NCBI GenBank assembly: GCA_011109175.1
Contig: RDEW01000001.1
Span: 170,182-234,181 of the forward strand
Source of the DNA: Dicyema japonicum
Lineage: Eukaryota > Dicyemida > Rhombozoa > Dicyemidae
Length of the DNA stretch: 64,000 bases
Direction: 5' to 3'
Below, piece after piece: positions 58,745 through 64,000 of the stretch. The notes under the pieces were generated by a model. That model worked only from the letters and a program-made list of their open reading frames with translations, searched no databases and was not told the origin of the DNA. Made by a program: the position numbers and the translations under genes. Positions within the stretch are counted from its first letter, which is position 1; the number at the start of each line of letters is the position of its first letter.

Positions 58745-60470
58745 ATGGATATATCGCCTAGTCACTTTGATAATCCAAATTTTCTAAGGGTCACGCCTGA
58801 GCCTGGTTAAGTTTGTAAATTTAATTTCATAGAAGAAGAGTTCCTAGAAAATGGTCCGAGACCTTTGGGTATTCCAATCATGCTAGAATTTAGTGATCAA
58901 ATTTAGGAAATTTGTTCTATACCCAACCTTCCCTCACACAGTGTCTGGTAGCCACATATATTTATTGCAGAAAATATTATAGTCGATAGATTTGTTGGCC
59001 ACGTGGAATTTCGAGAGAATAAATATTATCTGAGTAATTTTTGAATTTACTTAGCCGTCATTCACGACTATTTTCACGACATTTTCTACAAATGGGAAAA
59101 TAACGGTAAAGGATATCCCTACTTTTAGGGTTTTCTCAGAACTGTCCAAAAGTGACCCTTATTATGCCAAGATAGAAAACTCCTTGACATTCATTTGTAA
59201 AATGCTGATAAAATCCAGACCACGTCATAGTCTTCCCGTCATACGAGGAGAAACAAAGATACAGCGAAACGGTTTACGTGTACAACGAGGAGTATAACCC
59301 CCAAGAAATAAACTACGGTGCTGATTGGGAATTCGGGACAGTTCCGTTTGTTGAACAGAACAATTCTCTGTTTTTTGTCAGAAAAAATGACATGATTGGT
59401 TCGGTTGTGTTTTATATAGAAATTTCGTCATTTTACGAACGGATTCTGAGATGTAACAGCCTAAAAAAGAAGTACTACGTGAGACAGTGTCCCTCAGACA
59501 AAGTTGGGTTCCACATTGATTCTGAACGAATATACAAGGACCTGTTTGCTGAGAACATTCAAATTGTGAAGAATCCGATAATTGAAGCCAAAGATATCAT
59601 TTTCCTGTTCAAACTGAAACATCACCCAAATTTGACTTTCTCTAATAAATACAAACAGGTTTATCCAGAATTCAGGGACAACCCATTTGCCCTATCCTAT
59701 TTATCCGACAATAAACTTAGTCCATTCCCTCTGATTTACCTTTTTACCACATTTTTCGAACATGCAACGGTCCTCTCAAACGGCATTCCATAAAGAGTCT
59801 ATTCATGTTATCTCACGGTCGAATACAACCACATAATGAACCAATACACCGTGACTTTACACAACCACATTTTGGGCTGCAACATAACCAAGAATTAATG
59901 AGTCAGTTTCAGGAAGCAATGCGGTCGTTCTCTTCATATCTTCCCACGGGACTTTTGCTTAATCTATACCAATATCCATTATTCACCCACACAGGAACAA
60001 TATATACAGAAAAATACAACAACACCATTTATGTGGAACTACATGACTTTTTTCAAGACTATATGGAGTCGGCAAAAATTCAGTGTTGTGTTACTTTATT
60101 TCCCGTGATTGTGTGCATTCATGATGACATGTATGTCCCTGATTTTGGGGGAGGTAACATTCCCGGATTTTATGTAAAATTTGACGATGAAAATATGGTC
60201 GGCTATTATATGGATTGTTATGAAAATTTGGATTATTTGGTGGCCTATAACTTGACAAAAATCCCAGGATATGATAAAGAGAACACGCAGTATCCTGCAG
60301 TCGAGTACCAACCATTGGGAAATGCTGACATTACATGGGGTTATGTCCCCACTTTTCTGCACAGATTCAAACAGCTGCTATCACCCCAAGTCTTTCCATA
60401 CTACCCTTTCCCAAATTTTCATAAATATATTAAAGTTTACTTAGAAAGCAACAGAGGTTACTATTATTAG
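58745..60470 (+). CDS. Orphan protein X, 515 aa, eight exons
   Basis: Exons 58745-58805, 58833-58868, 58894-58947, 58971-59033, 59055-59105, 59140-59196, 59219-59769 and 59796-60470 sum to 1548 nt, exactly 516 codons. Introns are 27, 25, 23, 21, 34, 22 and 26 nt; the first six are phase 1, the last phase 0. The start MDISPSHFDNPNFL is followed by acidic PEPEEEF. The chain is rich in Tyr, Phe and Asp, with no signal peptide or membrane helix. A similar block occurs twice, around HDYFHD (75-80; GHVEFRENKYYLTVI before it) and HDFFQD (374-379; GTIYTEKYNNTIYVEL before it), suggesting an internal duplication. No family recognised and no function assigned. It lies 82 bp upstream of orphan Y on the same strand. 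An in-frame extension upstream is possible. Confidence 0.8.
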
Positions 60471-60551
60471 CTAATTGAAGGATATGCCAGATCAGCACGA
60501 CAGGTAAATCACACAGGTAAATCCACGTTTGCCCCCAAACATGCGCTTACA

Positions 60552-62778
60552 ATGGAAGAACCTCTATCTGTTGTTGAACTTGATGCTTCAATTGAGAAAT
60601 CTGAATCTGGTCTCCAACATGAGGTTATGGAAAAGAGAAGTCAATCGAACATGCCGCCACCATAGAAGAAGGTGAGTCAATCATCGAACATGAAGCTACC
60701 ATGGGAGACAAATCCGTGATTGAACATGATGTTACCATGGAAGGAGATGAGGTCACAAAGGAAGAAACCGACCATGTCGCTGAAGACGAGGTTACAGGGA
60801 ATATATTGAAGTCAATATCTGGTGAGTTGGCGCATAAAGGTAAACTTGGGAGGAGAATGAAAAATTACAAGTCAACGAAAGAACTCGCAGAAATATTAGA
60901 AATATTTAAACCTGAAGAAAATGAAGATAGTTTAATATTTATTAAATTAAGAAAATACATTTTTCTACAATATACAATATTTGGTGACAAAACAACGCGA
61001 ACGTGACAAACAAGAAGAAAAGGAGAAAATGAAACTCAAGGCAAAAAAGGCTAAAGCAAGTGGACGCCAAAGATCACCAGAAATCCAAACATTATCACAA
61101 CCCCGAATAGCAAAAAATAGCAATGAAAACAGGGAAATAAAGCAACAAGAAAGCGTACAAACTACAGAAACTCCAACATCACAGCAACCCCGAATAGCAG
61201 AAAATAGCAATGAAGACAGGGAAATAATCCCACAAGACAGCGCCCACTACAGAAACCACAAAATTCGGTACCCCTATATGGTTCAGCCCAGAAATCGTAA
61301 CCATTCCAAAATCCTCAGAGAAACGAATAATTTATAGTAACAGGTCAATATATTGGTAGAACGGGAAAGCATAGAGGATGACATAACATTCATGAGGGAC
61401 TACAATAAAATACTAAAAAAGAACAGGAAAAGTAATAATAAAGCTAATTACTTCTAGATAGGAAAATTATCGATAATCCATTGAATAATTGTATCGATTA
61501 TTTATTATTCAGACATTTCAGGGGACACACCTAAGAAATATAATAAGAAAATTACCACCAGTTGATTTTTGTTTACATTGCAGCTCACCGGGAGGAAGTT
61601 ATCTACCCGAGTTATATTCAGGATACGGCAATTGAGACAGAAAGTGAGTGTTTACTGTTGATGTAGAAAATGCAAAATTTGTAACGCAGCAAGTTTCCGG
61701 GATCGGTGATCTCAATTTGAGTTCCGGAGATAAGTTAAAACTGAGAGATGGTTGTGGTTATTGTTATTTCAGTAATGATGAGTGTCACGAGAAACTATAA
61801 TCAAAATATGGAGGATTTCTTTGGGAGGATGAAACTAGGATTAATCCCCGAAGATGAAGAACCCCCCGCGCATAAACATAAGGAAACCAAGAAAATCGAA
61901 GTAGTACGACGTGAAGAATCCCAAAATGAGGAGAATGTTCGTAATTCGAGGGAGGTGTCGAAAGGACTGGACATTGCAACTGAAAAAAATGAGAATGAAA
62001 TTCAAAAACCTGTAGAGGAGACTAAAATCGTACCAACTGAAAAGGAACCCCCAAAATTTGAACAATCATTGAAGGGAGAGACTCGAAAACAAATTGATGA
62101 ACCAAAAGTCGTTGAATCACCACAAACAAGGGAGACACCAAAGAAGGAACTGAAAGTCTCCAAAAGAGAGAAATCTCAACAATCGGCGACTGCTACGGAA
62201 GAAAGTATACGTTGGAATAATTTTAGAGCCCAATGTATTCCCATTGCCGAGTGCACGTGGTATTGTATTTGAATTTAATAAAGAAACGGAAAATTTGCAG
62301 AAAAAGCTAGAAAGTGAAATAATGACTGCCGTGGAATTTGTGAAGAAGCAGGTTCCAAATAACACGATCCACGAAATTCTGACTTGTGAGGAGACTTCAA
62401 CAGACACTAAAGATGACAGTCTAATGTACGACCGTGGGAGATCGAAGGTTCTCAAATCTGTGAGTCAGGTGGGGAGAATACCTGGTGAGTCCTTATTATT
62501 ACCAAGATAATCCGCCGACGGTTCAAATCACCAGATCCGAAACCAAAGAAGAAATTGACCAGCGAAAATTAGAGGAATTACAATCACAACTGAAAAATGA
62601 AATATTAGATTCAATCGAACTAATTTATCAGAACACACCCAAGGACATCATAAAAGAGATCCTTACTGGTCAGGGAGAGGATATTCCGAGTGAGTCACCT
62701 CCCGAGTTCCCTAAAAGACAGCCTCGCTCTATTAAAGATACTGCAGAGTCTCCAATTGAAAGTACTAGAGAATACTGA
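60552..62778 (+). CDS. Orphan protein Y, 658 aa, charged and repeat-containing, twelve exons
   Basis: Exons: 60552-60609, 60636-60929, 60952-61267, 61287-61336, 61360-61431, 61458-61490, 61513-61560, 61584-61643, 61667-61750, 61773-62204, 62227-62484, 62507-62778, total 1977 nt = 659 codons. Introns are 19-26 nt; ten of eleven are phase 1. There are three repeat sets: a 13-residue acidic set near the N-terminus (SIIEHEATM, SVIEHDVTM); QPRIA(K/E)NSNE(N/D)REI at 167 and 196 (29-aa period); and a helical block LQ..L..EI....E......I.EILT at 506 and 593. The last two copies lie in the final two exons, so an exon duplication is likely. A Lys/Glu coiled coil is expected around 132-152. No known domain. 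Possibly cytoskeletal or disordered scaffold, but that is a guess. Confidence 0.75.
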
Positions 62779-63066
62779 ATGAGCAGTTGTCAATCTAGTA
62801 CCATCGGAGAGACACTCTACAAGGTGATTAAAAAACCAAAAGAAAAACGGAACAAGGAAAACTGAGTTTATTCTTCCAAGAAAGTGAAGTATTTTAATAA
62901 TATTTACTCAAGACTGAGGACCAACTGTCAACTGGCACAGTGGAGACTGGTTGTTTTTGTTAGCATATTAAAGATGAATTCACCAATGAAAGTACGGACA
63001 GCAGTGCAGATAATTTTTTCTGTTACGATAGTATTTGTATTAAAAATTGGTAGAGAAATTACTTGA
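62779..63066 (+). CDS. Possible 72-aa membrane peptide (Z)
   Basis: ATG at 62779 directly follows the TGA of Y (TGAATGA). Exons 62779-62823, 62843-62883, 62913-62952 and 62974-63066 with introns of 19, 29 and 21 nt join to 73 codons. The product has a basic, polar first half and a hydrophobic helix near the C-terminus (AVQIIFSVTIVFVL). There is no homology to support it and two introns lie at the extremes of the size range, so it could be chance. If real, its position argues for co-transcription with Y. Confidence 0.35.
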
Positions 63067-63256
63067 GGACATTTATCCAATGGAATACGTCGACAAATGT
63101 AGAGTTTGTTGTTGTACTGTGTAGTGAGGAAGAAGGTTTATGAAAGAGAGTTTGAGAGGAGTTTTGATGAAAGTTAATTAATTTAATAAAGATTTATCGA
63201 TTTACTGTTTAAATGGTCAATTATAAGAATATAAATGATTAGTGGACGTTGTTGAA

Positions 63257-63750
63257 ATGGGTAATCGACTCTCAAAGGATCAGTTAACAGCCAACCAAGT
63301 TAAAGTGGATGGATTACTCAATTTTAGATTATTGAATTGACTTGGGATGTCTTTTCTCAAGATTTGTTACATTTTGGTCAGCTTGTGTTCTTGGAGTTGT
63401 TCAAGAGGAATCCCCAATATAAAAGATTTTTCAAGTTGGGGGGAAATGATGAGGATATTTTTAGAAATTATTTATTTATTGCTCATTCCAAGCGTGTTTC
63501 CATAAGTCTTAATATGATAATCATTAATATAAGGGATTTTGAGACTATGAGGACACTTCTTGTTAATTGGGGGGCTAAACACAAAAATATAGAAGGGTTT
63601 AAGACTGAATGTTTCATATCCCTAAAGAATGTCATCAATGGTGTTATTTCAGATAAATTGGGGGACAATTATAACGAAAAAATCAGAGAAGCATGGAATA
63701 TTTTTTTGTCTAAAGTTTTTGATGCTCTCAAAGAGGGATTTCTTAGATAA
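63257..63750 (+). CDS. Globin with N-terminal MGN motif
   Basis: Exons 63257-63304 and 63328-63750, separated by a 23-nt intron, give 156 aa, the normal length for a single-domain globin. Key positions are present: LTW (W22) in helix A, NPQYKRFF with the invariant CD1 Phe (F50/F51), distal His69 (E7, in AHSKRV), proximal His101 (F8, in GAKH) and W139 in helix H. The start MGNRLSK fits an N-myristoylation signal, as in some membrane-bound globin X-type proteins. It should bind haem and O2 or related ligands; the exact role is unknown. Without the intron the frame stops after LLN. AATAAA at 63779 is a likely poly(A) signal. Confidence 0.92.
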
Positions 63751-63882
63751 TCGATTCTAAATATTTGTATTGTCGCTTAATAAATATATTCAGCGTAGTT
63801 TTTATTAAACCTCTGGTATAAAGAGTTAAGCTTAGTTCCTGGGACCTTATAGAAATGTTCTGTTAAACACACAACAGGAGGA

Positions 63883-63996
63883 ATGACGGAAAAACGTTTA
63901 ATTCTTGCAGTCATTGGAAACTTTACAGGGAAGGATCTAATTGAGTGGAAAAGAACAAATGATTATTTTTTTGATGGCATCATGGACGCCAGCTAA
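63883..63996 (+). CDS. Small ORF or first exon at the window edge
   Basis: MTEKRLILAVIGNFTGKDLI... runs 37 codons to TAA at 63994. It lies in the right place for the next gene of this same-strand series. The CTAAG at its end could also be an intron acceptor region. No homology; weak call. Confidence 0.2.
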   Translation: MTEKRLILAVIGNFTGKDLIEWKRTNDYFFDGIMDAS

Positions 63997-64000
63997 GATC

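Noticed and set aside
59106-59128. A 23-nt intron ending at the first TTTTAG in orphan X
   Set aside because: It leads to an early stop; the 34-nt version using the next AG keeps the frame and fits the codon sum.
62485-62520. Start codon opening an ORF MSPYYYQ at 62485
   Set aside because: It lies inside a 22-nt intron of orphan Y; removing that intron keeps the long upstream frame open.

Overview
The window is nuclear DNA of a small, AT-rich animal genome. The best clue to its identity is splicing. Six to nine genes can be read only if introns of about 19-34 nt (mostly 21-26 nt, GT..AG) are removed, and each such model restores an open frame exactly. Conserved animal genes (ceramide synthase, CCDC6, a transcriptional cyclin, globin) lie among many non-LTR retrotransposon relics. 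Introns averaging in the low twenties are known from dicyemid mesozoans (parasites of cephalopod kidneys), so I infer a Dicyema-like organism. That is inference, not proof.

Layout. 1-8 kb: relics of RTE-like, Jockey/CR1-like and YLDD-type retrotransposons, two tRNA-derived SINEs and a decayed copy of a membrane-protein family (minus strand, 2.6-3.4 kb). 8.2-9.4 kb: an inverted-repeat element filled with a ~95-bp minisatellite; a second copy lies at 55.6-56.6 kb. 9.5-10.5 kb: a secreted orphan protein with tiny introns. 11-35.6 kb: a retroelement graveyard holding one nearly complete RTE element (12.5-15.4 kb), several Jockey-like copies, two closely related YLDD elements (24.9 and 31.7 kb), an R4/R2-like element (28.2-31.1 kb) and a second member of the membrane-protein family (26.9 kb). 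36.0-37.0 kb: the best preserved member of that family. 39.7-43.2 kb: CCDC6 (+) and a cyclin T/K/L-like gene (-). 46.6-50.4 kb: a second R4-like element, bounded by a 34-bp direct repeat and inserted into an older element. 53.4-55.4 kb: a CR1-like element with a 2A-like motif.

56.7-64 kb is the gene-dense end, all on the plus strand: ceramide synthase, a 515-aa orphan (called X here), a 658-aa charged orphan (Y), a possible 72-aa membrane peptide whose ATG touches the stop of Y, and a globin with an N-terminal MGN start. X and Y have no family I recognise. Sixteen of their 18 introns are phase 1, unlike the conserved genes nearby, and Y carries internal repeats including what looks like a duplicated exon.

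No rRNA, canonical tRNA gene, CRISPR array or bacterial feature was seen. The ceramide synthase, cyclin, CCDC6 and globin are separate housekeeping functions and show no pathway link. The features most worth following are the repeated secreted/membrane protein family with an identical start-codon context, and the tight X-Y-Z cluster.
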